NCBI GenBank assembly: GCA_023229405.1
Contig: JALNZH010000156.1
Coordinates: 1 to 8,581 of the forward strand
Origin: Bacteroidota bacterium
Lineage (GTDB): Bacteria > Bacteroidota > Ignavibacteria > UBA10030 > UBA8401
Length of the DNA: 8,581 bases
Reading direction: 5' to 3'
Of this stretch, positions 1 to 7,310 are shown piece after piece; position 1 is the stretch's first letter; every line of letters begins with the position of its first letter. The position numbers and the translations under genes are program-made. The notes under the pieces are model-generated. The model was given only the letters and a program-made list of their open reading frames with translations. It made no database searches and was not told the DNA's origin.

Positions 1-1577
1 AACATTATCCGTCGGAATGGAATCCGTTCATTGGTCAATGCCTTTACCGATTTGCGAACAGAAAGATCAAGGAAGTATCTGCAACAAAATACGCCATAAA
101 ACTGTTGGATGATCCGGCGAGCATCATCAATGCATGTTATGCTCTGATGCGAATCAATGATTCCATCATTCTGAAACAGAACGGTGAAAGAATCCATCGA
201 TTGATGAACAACGCTTCACCGTTGATTCGCATGTGGGGCAGCACGATGCTTGGTGTGTTGGATGACGAAATAAGCGTGAAACGGTTAATCACAACGGCAA
301 AAAAGGATAAGGATTGGCGCGTCCGGGTAAATGCGATACGTGCACTAAAAACAAAACAAAAAGCGAAGACTGATCTTATCACAATGATTTCCGATGTTCA
401 GGAGCACGTTGCGCTTGCCGCCGTTGCTTCAGTTGAAGAGATCACCTCTTCGGATACAAGTAACGCAGACAGCACTCGATATATTTCGTTGCTTCATTCA
501 TTAAAGGTACTTCCTTCCGTGAAAGACGAACTCCGGAGACTTCTGGCGAAACGGTTTGGAAATCGTGCACTTCCAATTATCGGCGATTGGAGATCTACAA
601 CGGTGTATAGTTCTGCACAACGTATTAGAGCGTATGGTGACACGCGGTCGGAAGACGCAATTCCGACAATTAAGGAAGCGATAAAACAGTCAACAAGTTC
701 ACTTGTCAGTATCGCCGGACTGGAGGCGTATCACACTATTGCGCAGAATTCCAGTGACGACGTGAAAAAAGATTTTTTGAAATCGGCCGCAATACTTCTC
801 ACAAAAAATGATGCCGGAGTATCGTATGCTGCGGCAATTGCATTTCAGGATACCTCCATTTCTCGAGAGATCAGATCCATATTCCGCTCCGCACTCATAA
901 CGGCATATAATGGAATGAAATCTCCCGCAGATCTTGAGCCGATGGTGGAATTGCTACATGTATTTTCTGCATTGGGGGATTCTTCTGCATTACCATCGGT
1001 GGAGCAGGGATTAGCAGAGCAGGACAAAGTAATCCGATCTGCGGCCGAGAAAGCATTCGCATTCATCACAGGGGAAGCAGCACCTGTGAATACAGTTCCT
1101 GATTCGGAAAATGATACGCCGTTTTACAAGTTAACAGATCTCCCGTTGCTGGATCGCTACAGCGGCGCCGATGTTACAACTTCAAAAGGGAAGATCAAAA
1201 TCGTTTTTGACAAAGAAGCAGCACCGTTCACAGTGTTGAATTTTATTCTGCTCACGCAAAAGAAATTCTACGATGGATTACCATTTCATCGTGTGGTAGG
1301 CAATTTTGTTATTCAGGGAGGAGATCCGCTGGGGAACGGGAGTGGGGGATCGGAATATTCGATTCGCACTGAGGCACATCCGACTGCAGTGTATCGAACT
1401 GGTGCGGTGGGAATGGCAAGTGCCGGAAAGGATACGGAAGGTTCGCAATGGTTTATTACTCATAGTCCCACACCGCATCTTGATTTCCGATACACTATTT
1501 TCGGATATACACGCGACAATAAGGTCGTAGACCGGATTATGGTCGGTGATCGTATTGATTCCGTGACACTTTTTTAA
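1..1577 (+). CDS. HEAT-repeat protein with C-terminal cyclophilin-type peptidyl-prolyl cis-trans isomerase domain (5' partial)
   Basis: The reading frame is open from the first complete codon (position 3) to TAA at 1575-1577, giving 524 visible residues. The TTG at 105 is therefore probably internal: the 34 codons before it read as ordinary protein (for example NPFIGQCLYRFANRKIKE), so the true start lies upstream of the window. Visible residues 1 to about 360 are alpha-helical HEAT-like repeats (for example WRVRVNAIRALKT near 105-117 and VIRSAAEKAFAFITG near 343), a scaffold that usually binds proteins. Residues about 391-524 form a cyclophilin domain with FHRVVGNFVIQGGD carrying the catalytic Arg430, Phe435 and Gln438, then GMASAG and GSQWFITHS. 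The Trp of human CypA is replaced by His in PHLDFRY, so cyclosporin binding is doubtful although isomerase activity should remain. The role is likely protein folding or assembly; location and client cannot be read because the N-terminus and any signal peptide are missing. Confidence 0.9.
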   Translation, partial: HYPSEWNPFIGQCLYRFANRKIKEVSATKYAIKLLDDPASIINACYALMRINDSIILKQNGERIHRLMNNASPLIRMWGSTMLGVLDDEISVKRLITTAKKDKDWRVRVNAIRALKTKQKAKTDLITMISDVQEHVALAAVASVEEITSSDTSNADSTRYISLLHSLKVLPSVKDELRRLLAKRFGNRALPIIGDWRSTTVYSSAQRIRAYGDTRSEDAIPTIKEAIKQSTSSLVSIAGLEAYHTIAQNSSDDVKKDFLKSAAILLTKNDAGVSYAAAIAFQDTSISREIRSIFRSALITAYNGMKSPADLEPMVELLHVFSALGDSSALPSVEQGLAEQDKVIRSAAEKAFAFITGEAAPVNTVPDSENDTPFYKLTDLPLLDRYSGADVTTSKGKIKIVFDKEAAPFTVLNFILLTQKKFYDGLPFHRVVGNFVIQGGDPLGNGSGGSEYSIRTEAHPTAVYRTGAVGMASAGKDTEGSQWFITHSPTPHLDFRYTIFGYTRDNKVVDRIMVGDRIDSVTLF

Positions 1578-1614
1578 AAGATAGTGCGTTACTATTGCGA
1601 TTACATCAAATATT

Positions 1615-1648
1615 TACAAAAAAGAAGGGCGACCATTTGGTCGCCCTT
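1615..1648 (-). terminator. Rho-independent terminator of the secD-secF-STAS unit
   Basis: A perfect 10-bp stem (aagggcgacc at 1625-1634 with ggtcgccctt at 1639-1648) encloses a 4-nt loop. Read on the minus strand, the stem is followed directly by a U-rich run (cttctttttt, plus-strand about 1615-1626), the classic intrinsic terminator layout. It lies just past the stop of the STAS gene at 1686. On the plus strand the stem is followed by agtattgtat, a poor U-tract, so termination of the converging isomerase gene here is possible but weaker. Confidence 0.85.
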
Positions 1649-1685
1649 AGTATTGTATCGTATGTTTGAATCGATATACTGCAGA

Positions 1686-2024
1686 CTATTTGAAACTCTC
1701 CACCGCACCTTTGACGGTGTCATGCATTTCTATCACATGACTCACTTTCGTGATCTTAAATACCTGAGCAACTTTTTCTGAGGCGCTTGCGATCTTCAAA
1801 TTTCCGCCGGCGTTACGCATTGTGGTAACAGCGCCGATAAGCATTCCAAGTCCGGAACTGTTCATCAACGAAACGCCATCGAGATCGACGACAATCTGTT
1901 TTTTCTTCGCATCGAGAAGCTTGTGAAGGGCATTGTTCAATTCCGATGCTTCCGGGCCGCCAAGCATACTGCCTTCCATCTTAATGACGGTGACATCGTT
2001 CAATTCTTTCGTCGAGAATTTCAT
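1686..2024 (-). CDS. STAS-domain anti-sigma factor antagonist (SpoIIAA/RsbV-like)
   Basis: This is a 112-residue single-domain STAS protein, the usual length for anti-sigma factor antagonists. The start is the ATG at 2024-2022 (MKFSTKELND): a longer in-frame extension runs into secF and reads as non-protein-like Ser/Arg/Pro-rich sequence, whereas this start lies 22 nt past the secF stop. The signature is IVVDLDGVSLMNSSGLGML, with Ser56 in the position that is phosphorylated by the cognate kinase in SpoIIAA and RsbV; Asn55 replaces the common Asp. The C-terminal part (NAGGNLKIAS, VFKITKVSHVIEM) matches the rest of the fold. By family knowledge the unphosphorylated form binds an RsbW-like kinase and frees its client. 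It is the last gene of the secD-secF unit, before the terminator at 1615-1648. A link to secretion is inferred from position only; the RsbW-like protein at 7687-8115 is a candidate partner. Confidence 0.88.
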   Translation of the reverse strand: MKFSTKELNDVTVIKMEGSMLGGPEASELNNALHKLLDAKKKQIVVDLDGVSLMNSSGLGMLIGAVTTMRNAGGNLKIASASEKVAQVFKITKVSHVIEMHDTVKGAVESFK

Positions 2025-2046
2025 AGTGTGCTCGCTCAGTTGGTAA

Positions 2047-2958
2047 TTACTTAATCGCCTGTCGTTTGGTGAAATCCAACACGAGGGCACTAGCGACATA
2101 AATCGTGGAATACGTTCCGAGAATTGTGCCGATGAAGAATGTGAATGCAAATCCTCGATTCACTTCACCGCCGAAGATCACCAAAACAATCAGTACCATA
2201 AACACTGTGCCGTTGGTGATGATGGAACGGCTCAACGTTTCATTTACCGAACGGTTGATGATGGTTGACAGATCTTCCGCTTTGTGAATTTTTAGGTTTT
2301 CACGGACACGGTCAAAGATCACTACGGTATCGTTGATGGAAAATCCGACTAATGTTAGAAACGCCGCCATAATATTTTGATCGATCTCCAGATTCAAATA
2401 AGGGGAAAGACCATTTAAGAGAACGATTACGCCGAACGTCGCAATAACGTCATGGAATAAAGCCACAACTCCGGCGACTCCATAAATAAACTGGAACCGG
2501 AAACCGACATAAATCATAATAATCAACATTGCCGAGAATATCGCATAAATGGCATTGGTTCTCAACTCTGCACCGATCTTCGGTCCGATCTTGTCTTCTT
2601 TCAGAATCGTATAGGGATTACTCGGGAATTGCGAAGTCAATTGCTGCCGAATGGCATCGAGAGTCGCTGTGCCCTTGGTTTGTTCAGCAGTACGGATTAA
2701 GATATCGTTTGGTGACCCGAACACTTTAATTTCACTGCTGGTGAACCCCGCCTTTTGAACAGCGTCGCGAATTTCTGAAATAGCCGGTGGATTATCAAAA
2801 CGGACGAGTAATTCGGTTCCTCCAAGGAAATCGATCCCGAAGGAAACGCCCCGGACGAATGCCCCGATAATGCCGATAATAATGACTGCAGCAGAAATGG
2901 AATACCAGATTTTTCTGGTGCCCATAAAATCGATGTGTGTTTTTTCTAAAATTTTCAT
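2047..2958 (-). CDS. secF: Protein translocase subunit SecF
   Basis: SecF works with SecD as an RND-type, proton-motive-force-driven accessory of the SecYEG channel in the cytoplasmic membrane, helping pull translocating chains out of the channel. The 303-residue protein has a first membrane segment near residues 17-37, then the SecF signature GIDFLGGTEL (41-50), a small periplasmic domain to about 130, and five more membrane segments. VGFSINDTVVIFDRVRENLK (204-223) is the conserved TM4 region with Asp210 and Asp216. The length is typical for an unfused SecF. The ATG at 2958 is preceded by AGGAG at 2973-2969, with a rather long 10-nt spacing. The secD stop lies 20 nt upstream, so the two genes are surely cotranscribed, as in most bacteria with separate genes. 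No frameshift or missing motif is seen. Confidence 0.97.
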   Translation of the reverse strand: MKILEKTHIDFMGTRKIWYSISAAVIIIGIIGAFVRGVSFGIDFLGGTELLVRFDNPPAISEIRDAVQKAGFTSSEIKVFGSPNDILIRTAEQTKGTATLDAIRQQLTSQFPSNPYTILKEDKIGPKIGAELRTNAIYAIFSAMLIIMIYVGFRFQFIYGVAGVVALFHDVIATFGVIVLLNGLSPYLNLEIDQNIMAAFLTLVGFSINDTVVIFDRVRENLKIHKAEDLSTIINRSVNETLSRSIITNGTVFMVLIVLVIFGGEVNRGFAFTFFIGTILGTYSTIYVASALVLDFTKRQAIK

Positions 2959-2978
2959 TAGACCTTAGCTCCTAAATC

Positions 2979-4868
2979 TTATCCAAAATTGATTTCAGTG
3001 GTTCCGCGATCGACCATAATGTCGAAGACAACGCGTGTAATTACAATTGCAGTAAACAGGTTGGCGGTAACACCCATCATGAGTGTTAATGCAAATCCCT
3101 GAATTGGTCCTGTTCCGAATTGAAACAGCACAATTCCGGAGAACAGCGTTGTGATGTTCGAGTCGAAGATAGCACTGAATGCCTTGTCATAACCGGCATC
3201 GATCGAAGCCCGCAGCGTTTTGTGAGTTGCAAATTCTTCACGGATACGTTCGAAAATAAGAACATTAGCATCCACCGCCATGCCGATCGTTAACACGATA
3301 CCGGCAATACCCGGTAACGTCAGCGTTCCGCCGAATGCAGCGAGAATTGAGAAGATAAACAACGTGTTGATGAATAAGGCGATATTCGCTACAAAGCCGC
3401 CTGTGCGATAGTAAAGGATCATAAATGCTAAGATTAATCCTAATGCCATCAGAACGGAATTCGTGCCTGCCGAAATGGAATCTTCTCCCAACGACGGTCC
3501 GACAGAACGCTGTTCCATGATCTCAACAGGAGCAGGAAGTGCACCGGCTTTTAAAATGATTTCGAGCAGGCGGGCTTCATCAATATTTTCCATTCCTTCA
3601 ATTTGCGAACGGCCGCCGGTGATCTTTCCGTTGATTTTTGGAGCGGAGAAGACCGCGTCATCCAGAACAATCGCCATGCGTTTGTTCACATTTGCACCGG
3701 TAATCCGTGCCCATTCGCGAGAACCTTCGTTGTTCATTTCCATCGTGACAATCGGTTGATTGAAACTTGGATCTATCGTTGCCTGTGCATCCACAATCAC
3801 ACTTCCGGTCAGTTCGGGCGTTTTTTTCAGTCCAAATAATCCGAAATATTTCACCCCTTCACTGATAAAGAGATGCTTTGATGAGAAGAAGAATGCCAAA
3901 TCGGAAGGGAGAAGTTTCTGTACATCCGGGCGAGCAAGAATCTGAAGAACTTTGTCCTTATCATTTTCAGAAACGTACGCTTCTCCGGTGCCTTGTTGGT
4001 TCGGGCGAGCGAGGAAAAGGAACGGATGTTCTTTTTTGAGCTGTTCTGGTGTTTTTTGTGCATCGTCAATTGCGCTGGCGCCGGTATCGGACTTGCTGGT
4101 CAACGCCGAAAGTGTGTTTGTTTGCGATGCAGCTTTTGTTGTTGTATCGCTGCTGCCAGTTGAATCGTTATATCCTTTTCCAGCAAGATATTTATCCACG
4201 GCTTCCATCGTTTTATAAATGATATCCGGGTCTTTCATCAATTTAAATTCTAGCAGAGCGGTTCCCTGTAATAGTTGACGAACTTCAGCTTCTTTGGAAA
4301 CGCCCGGCAATTCCACAATAATTCTGCGGCCCCCCTGTTTTTGAATGGCTGGTTCAGACACGCCGTATTGATCGACGCGATTCCGGATGATCTCCATAGC
4401 ACGGTCAACAGCTTTATCGGTTTCATCCTGCAAGCGGCTCAAAATTCTGTCATTATCTTCCCGGAGACTGCCGTAGTAACGACTCAACCGGATTTGTTTT
4501 GCGTCAAACGCACGCTGGAAAATAGAAATGATGCTTTCATCGCTTGTTTGTGCTTCTTTGGCGACATCGGACATGACCAGTGCAAACTGATCGTCCTTAT
4601 TTTTGGCAATTTGCTCCAACATTTTCAGTACGTTCACTTCCATGACGACGCGCATACCGCCTTGAAGATCCAATCCGAGTTTGATCCTTTTTCCTTTAGC
4701 ATCACGCATGGATACTTCATTGTCTGCAACGTACTTGGTGCTATCATCACCGGTGAGAGTGGAAATTTCTTTTTCGAACATGTATGATTGATATGTTGGA
4801 AAGAGAAAGTAGAGCGCTAAACCAAACGTCGCAACGATAACAAGCAACTTACCGCGATTTTTTTTCAC
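2979..4868 (-). CDS. secD: Protein translocase subunit SecD
   Basis: SecD is the partner of SecF in the SecDF complex of the inner membrane. The 629-residue protein has an N-terminal membrane helix (about 7-24), the signature LGLDLQGGMRVVMEVNV (64-80), the periplasmic P1 region with RRIIVELPGV (181-190), and a C-terminal RND block of five membrane segments (about 465-617). GMAVDANVLIFERIREE (529-545) carries the proton-path Asp533. Residues about 229-350 are an insertion compared with compact SecD proteins: a Ser/Thr/Ala-rich, probably disordered linker (about 234-270), then a small extra segment before TGSVIVDAQATID. The start is GTG (4868-4866), supported by GGAGG seven bases upstream and by the expected MKKNRGK-hydrophobic N-terminus. 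It is the first gene of the leftward unit secD-secF-STAS; yajC is not adjacent upstream. Confidence 0.97.
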   Translation of the reverse strand: MKKNRGKLLVIVATFGLALYFLFPTYQSYMFEKEISTLTGDDSTKYVADNEVSMRDAKGKRIKLGLDLQGGMRVVMEVNVLKMLEQIAKNKDDQFALVMSDVAKEAQTSDESIISIFQRAFDAKQIRLSRYYGSLREDNDRILSRLQDETDKAVDRAMEIIRNRVDQYGVSEPAIQKQGGRRIIVELPGVSKEAEVRQLLQGTALLEFKLMKDPDIIYKTMEAVDKYLAGKGYNDSTGSSDTTTKAASQTNTLSALTSKSDTGASAIDDAQKTPEQLKKEHPFLFLARPNQQGTGEAYVSENDKDKVLQILARPDVQKLLPSDLAFFFSSKHLFISEGVKYFGLFGLKKTPELTGSVIVDAQATIDPSFNQPIVTMEMNNEGSREWARITGANVNKRMAIVLDDAVFSAPKINGKITGGRSQIEGMENIDEARLLEIILKAGALPAPVEIMEQRSVGPSLGEDSISAGTNSVLMALGLILAFMILYYRTGGFVANIALFINTLFIFSILAAFGGTLTLPGIAGIVLTIGMAVDANVLIFERIREEFATHKTLRASIDAGYDKAFSAIFDSNITTLFSGIVLFQFGTGPIQGFALTLMMGVTANLFTAIVITRVVFDIMVDRGTTEINFG

Positions 4869-4875
4869 AAATAAA

Positions 4876-4880
4876 CCTCC
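4876..4880 (-). promoter_or_regulatory. Ribosome binding site of secD
   Basis: On the minus strand GGAGG lies seven bases before the GTG start codon of secD. This strong Shine-Dalgarno match is what fixes the non-ATG start. Confidence 0.8.
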
Positions 4881-4960
4881 GCAAAATACAGGTGTTGTGT
4901 AATTATATAAAGCTCACGAGACATGAACGAACACTTATACGGCCCACTGTTTTGTGCCAT

Positions 4961-4988
4961 TGTATATTACAACGTACGGAACGAACAA
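4961..4988 (-). promoter_or_regulatory. Candidate promoter for the secD-secF-STAS unit
   Basis: Read on the minus strand, TTGTTC (4988-4983) and TATACA (4966-4961) are separated by 16 bases, a partial match to a housekeeping -35/-10 pair. It would give a 5' leader of roughly 85 bases. An alternative -10, TATAAT at 4907-4902, is closer to the gene but has no good -35 partner. This is a weak prediction from consensus matching by eye. Confidence 0.25.
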
Positions 4989-5075
4989 ATCCTTCGTCTA
5001 AGTCTCAAGGACAAAAATATAATGCAAAACCGCTCTAAAATCAACGAAAATTTACCCTTTTGCATCCGGCACGCA

Positions 5076-5104
5076 TTGTTATTCAATCGATAATTTTCTA
5101 CTTT
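5076..5104 (+). promoter_or_regulatory. Candidate promoter for the membrane GAF-PP2C phosphatase gene
   Basis: TTGTTA (5076-5081) and TACTTT (5099-5104, followed by G) lie 17 bases apart, about 70 bases before the ATG at 5174. The match to a sigma-70 type pair is partial; the TTG and TA..TTTG elements also loosely resemble Bacteroidota housekeeping promoters. The prediction is weak. Confidence 0.22.
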
Positions 5105-5173
5105 GTTCACGTCCTGCAACTTTTCGCCTTAAAATCCGAAATATTTGGACAGCTGTTCACTTAACATTGCTCA

Positions 5174-7243
5174 ATGCGCCTCAAAAAAATTCTGCTCCTT
5201 GCCGGAGCTTTCATACTTTCCGTTGCCGTCTTTATCCTCAACGCTGCTACGAAGAATATCGATCTGGATACTTCGTTTCTCCAGCATCTTCGGACGTTGT
5301 GTAATATCTTCTCGTTTGGGGCAATCTATCTTTACCTCCAGATCGTTAAAAGGGAAAAGCAACGTGGTATCGTTCAGGGGATTGGTTCCGTTGCAGTGTT
5401 TGCCGGTATTTTTTTAACAATCTATCTCTTTATTAGTTTTTTACCGTGGAAAGGGTTTGAAACCAGAGACCTAACGCTGTTTCCGCGTGACTATCAAACA
5501 ATTTTATTCTCCTCTATTTTCAGCATTGTTGCCGGCATTTATTCCATCGTAACACTTCTCTATATCAAAGACCTGGTATTATATAAAAGAAAAAAGGCGA
5601 CACGCCGGAATTTTATTGTTCTCATCGCAAGCCTCATCACTGCTTCGCTTTCACAATTGTTTTCCAAACCACTCGAAGATTCGGTTGTCAGCGGTATTTT
5701 TACCGGTATTGCGGTGCTAATGATCGTGACGAACTCGTTTCGTCTTGCCTGGATCGCGTACCTTCCGCGGAAAGAAAAGATATATTCACTGCTCTATTCG
5801 TTGCTTTCGTTCTTCGGTTTTTTGGTAATCTTGATTGTCTTTTCACAGGATGCAGGTTGGGCTGAGAAAGGAATCCACTATTATAGTCCAGCACTCTTTA
5901 CGTTCGTTCAACTCACTTCAATCTTTGGAGCGGTCTATTTCGGTATGTCATTCAGCAGCACACTGTTTCATCTGCCGACAGCTGAAGCGTTTGACCGGAA
6001 ACAGACGGAGATCAGTTCATTACATAATCTGAGCAGATTGATCAATCAGGTGTTCGATCTGAAAGATCTGGCGGAAACCGCGACTAAGATGACAACGGAA
6101 GTTGTTCAGGCGACGAGTGTGTGGCTGGAGATTATTCCGACGGAAGGTTCGTTTCATAAAAGTGGATTAATGTCACACAGGAATATCGATGAACAGGAGA
6201 TTAACGTATTGTTGTCCGGTGGCGATAAATCTGTCCGCATGATTGTCTGCCAGACAAAAAAAGTTTTAATGATCGACGATATGAGCTCGGACAAACGGAC
6301 GAAACATCTTCCGAAATTAAAGAAGACCAGTTCGCTGCTGATCGTACCGTTGTTGTCGCACCAGAATGTGATCGGTATTTTGTATGCAACGAAAGAGATC
6401 GAATACGGTTTCGATCAGGATGATGTCGATATTCTCTCCGGTTTTGCGGATCAGGTGGCAATCGCGATCGAGAACGCCAGACTGATCGAACGTTCTTTCG
6501 AAAAAGAACGGCTGCAGCGTGAACTGATGTTGGCGCAGGAAATGCAGAAACGCTTGTTGCCCCAGGAATTGCCGGTCTTTGATACAGTCGATATGAAAGC
6601 GATCTCTTCGCCGGCGCTTGAGGTGGGAGGGGATTATTATGACATCGTGAGAATCAATGATCGGCTGGTAGGAATTGTGATCGGCGATGTTTCTGGAAAA
6701 GGAGTCGGCGCGGCATTCTACATGGCGGAAGTGAAGGGGATCTTCCAGTCGCTGGCAAAAATATTCCCGTCACCGAGTGCATTCATGATTAAAGCGAACG
6801 AAGCGCTTGTAACGAGTATCGACAAACGGTCGTTTATCAGTCTGATCTATTCCACTATCGATATCGTTACCGGAGAACTGATTGTAGCGCGTGCAGGGCA
6901 TTGTCCCATGCTGTATATTTCGTCGACAGCGAAAGAATATATCCGGCCTCAAGGATTGGGACTGGGGATGAGGACAGGGAAAATATTTGATGAAACGATT
7001 GAAGAGAAAAAAATAATGATGAAAAGTGGCGATGTCTGTGTATTTTATACGGACGGTGTCACGGAATCGCGGTCTTCGGACGGCGATGAGTTTGGATATG
7101 AACGGCTGCTGGATGTGGTCGATGCGAACAAGCACCGTACTGCAGAAGAGATAAAAGAAGCGATCATCCAGACCGTTTGGCAATACACCGATGCGCAAGG
7201 GTATCATGACGACCTGACGATTTTTGTCGTGAAATGGAACTGA
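5174..7243 (+). CDS. Polytopic membrane sensor with GAF and SpoIIE/RsbU-type PP2C serine phosphatase domains
   Basis: The 689-residue protein has three parts. Residues 1-265 contain about eight hydrophobic segments (near 4-24, 42-58, 68-91, 108-130, 146-163, 172-197, 203-224 and 239-262), an even number that keeps both ends in the cytoplasm. Residues about 284-438 form a GAF domain ending in ILSGFADQVAIAIENARLIERS. A short coiled coil with LQRELMLAQEMQKRLLPQ (447-464) leads into the PP2C domain (about 466-688). The metal-binding acidic motifs are all present: GGDYYD (485-490), GDVSGKG (504-510), YTDGVTES (625-632) and HDDLTIF (678-684), so the enzyme should be active. By family it removes phosphate from a phosphoserine STAS antagonist, and the one encoded next (7311) is the obvious substrate. 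The signal is unknown. The ATG at 5174 fits the hydrophobic N-terminus, but no clear Shine-Dalgarno precedes it. Confidence 0.93.
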   Translation: MRLKKILLLAGAFILSVAVFILNAATKNIDLDTSFLQHLRTLCNIFSFGAIYLYLQIVKREKQRGIVQGIGSVAVFAGIFLTIYLFISFLPWKGFETRDLTLFPRDYQTILFSSIFSIVAGIYSIVTLLYIKDLVLYKRKKATRRNFIVLIASLITASLSQLFSKPLEDSVVSGIFTGIAVLMIVTNSFRLAWIAYLPRKEKIYSLLYSLLSFFGFLVILIVFSQDAGWAEKGIHYYSPALFTFVQLTSIFGAVYFGMSFSSTLFHLPTAEAFDRKQTEISSLHNLSRLINQVFDLKDLAETATKMTTEVVQATSVWLEIIPTEGSFHKSGLMSHRNIDEQEINVLLSGGDKSVRMIVCQTKKVLMIDDMSSDKRTKHLPKLKKTSSLLIVPLLSHQNVIGILYATKEIEYGFDQDDVDILSGFADQVAIAIENARLIERSFEKERLQRELMLAQEMQKRLLPQELPVFDTVDMKAISSPALEVGGDYYDIVRINDRLVGIVIGDVSGKGVGAAFYMAEVKGIFQSLAKIFPSPSAFMIKANEALVTSIDKRSFISLIYSTIDIVTGELIVARAGHCPMLYISSTAKEYIRPQGLGLGMRTGKIFDETIEEKKIMMKSGDVCVFYTDGVTESRSSDGDEFGYERLLDVVDANKHRTAEEIKEAIIQTVWQYTDAQGYHDDLTIFVVKWN

Positions 7244-7300
7244 TCGTGATACGTTTCTAATACCATGGAACAAAGTTGAGTAAAAACCGTTTATCCTTTT

Positions 7301-7305
7301 AGGAG
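7301..7305 (+). promoter_or_regulatory. Ribosome binding site of the STAS antagonist gene
   Basis: AGGAG lies five bases before the ATG at 7311 in the 67-nt gap after the phosphatase gene. It supports that start and suggests stronger translation of the antagonist than of the flanking phosphatase and kinase genes, which lack a comparable site. Confidence 0.7.
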
Positions 7306-7310
7306 TAGGT

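Larger units (their letters stand above)
4869..5173. other. Divergent intergenic region between secD and the membrane phosphatase gene
   Basis: About 305 bp hold no convincing coding frame or RNA gene. As the two flanking genes diverge, promoters for both should lie here. The region is AT-rich in patches: aattatataa at 4901-4910, acaaaaatataat at 5011-5023, and gataattttctac around 5089-5101. A small palindrome, tgtatattaca (4961-4971, arms TGTA/TACA), overlaps one promoter candidate for secD; no second copy was seen, so calling it an operator would be speculative. No intrinsic terminator hairpin was noticed. Confidence 0.6.

Noticed and set aside
105..107. TTG at 105 as the true start of the HEAT/cyclophilin gene
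   Set aside because: The frame stays open with protein-like sequence back to the window edge, so the gene is 5' truncated and this TTG is internal.
2025..2150. Longer N-terminus for the STAS protein starting inside secF
   Set aside because: The extension overlaps secF by about 100 bases and is not STAS-like; the ATG at 2024 gives the standard domain start.
4275..4787. 170-codon plus-strand open frame opposite secD
   Set aside because: It is fully antisense to conserved SecD sequence and has Phe/His-rich shadow composition.
4961..4971. Palindrome tgtatattaca as a regulator operator
   Set aside because: The arms are only four bases and no second copy was seen; short AT-rich palindromes occur by chance.
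7244..7310. Terminator or independent promoter between the phosphatase and STAS genes
   Set aside because: No stable hairpin with a U-tract and no well-spaced -35/-10 pair could be found by eye; the genes are probably cotranscribed.
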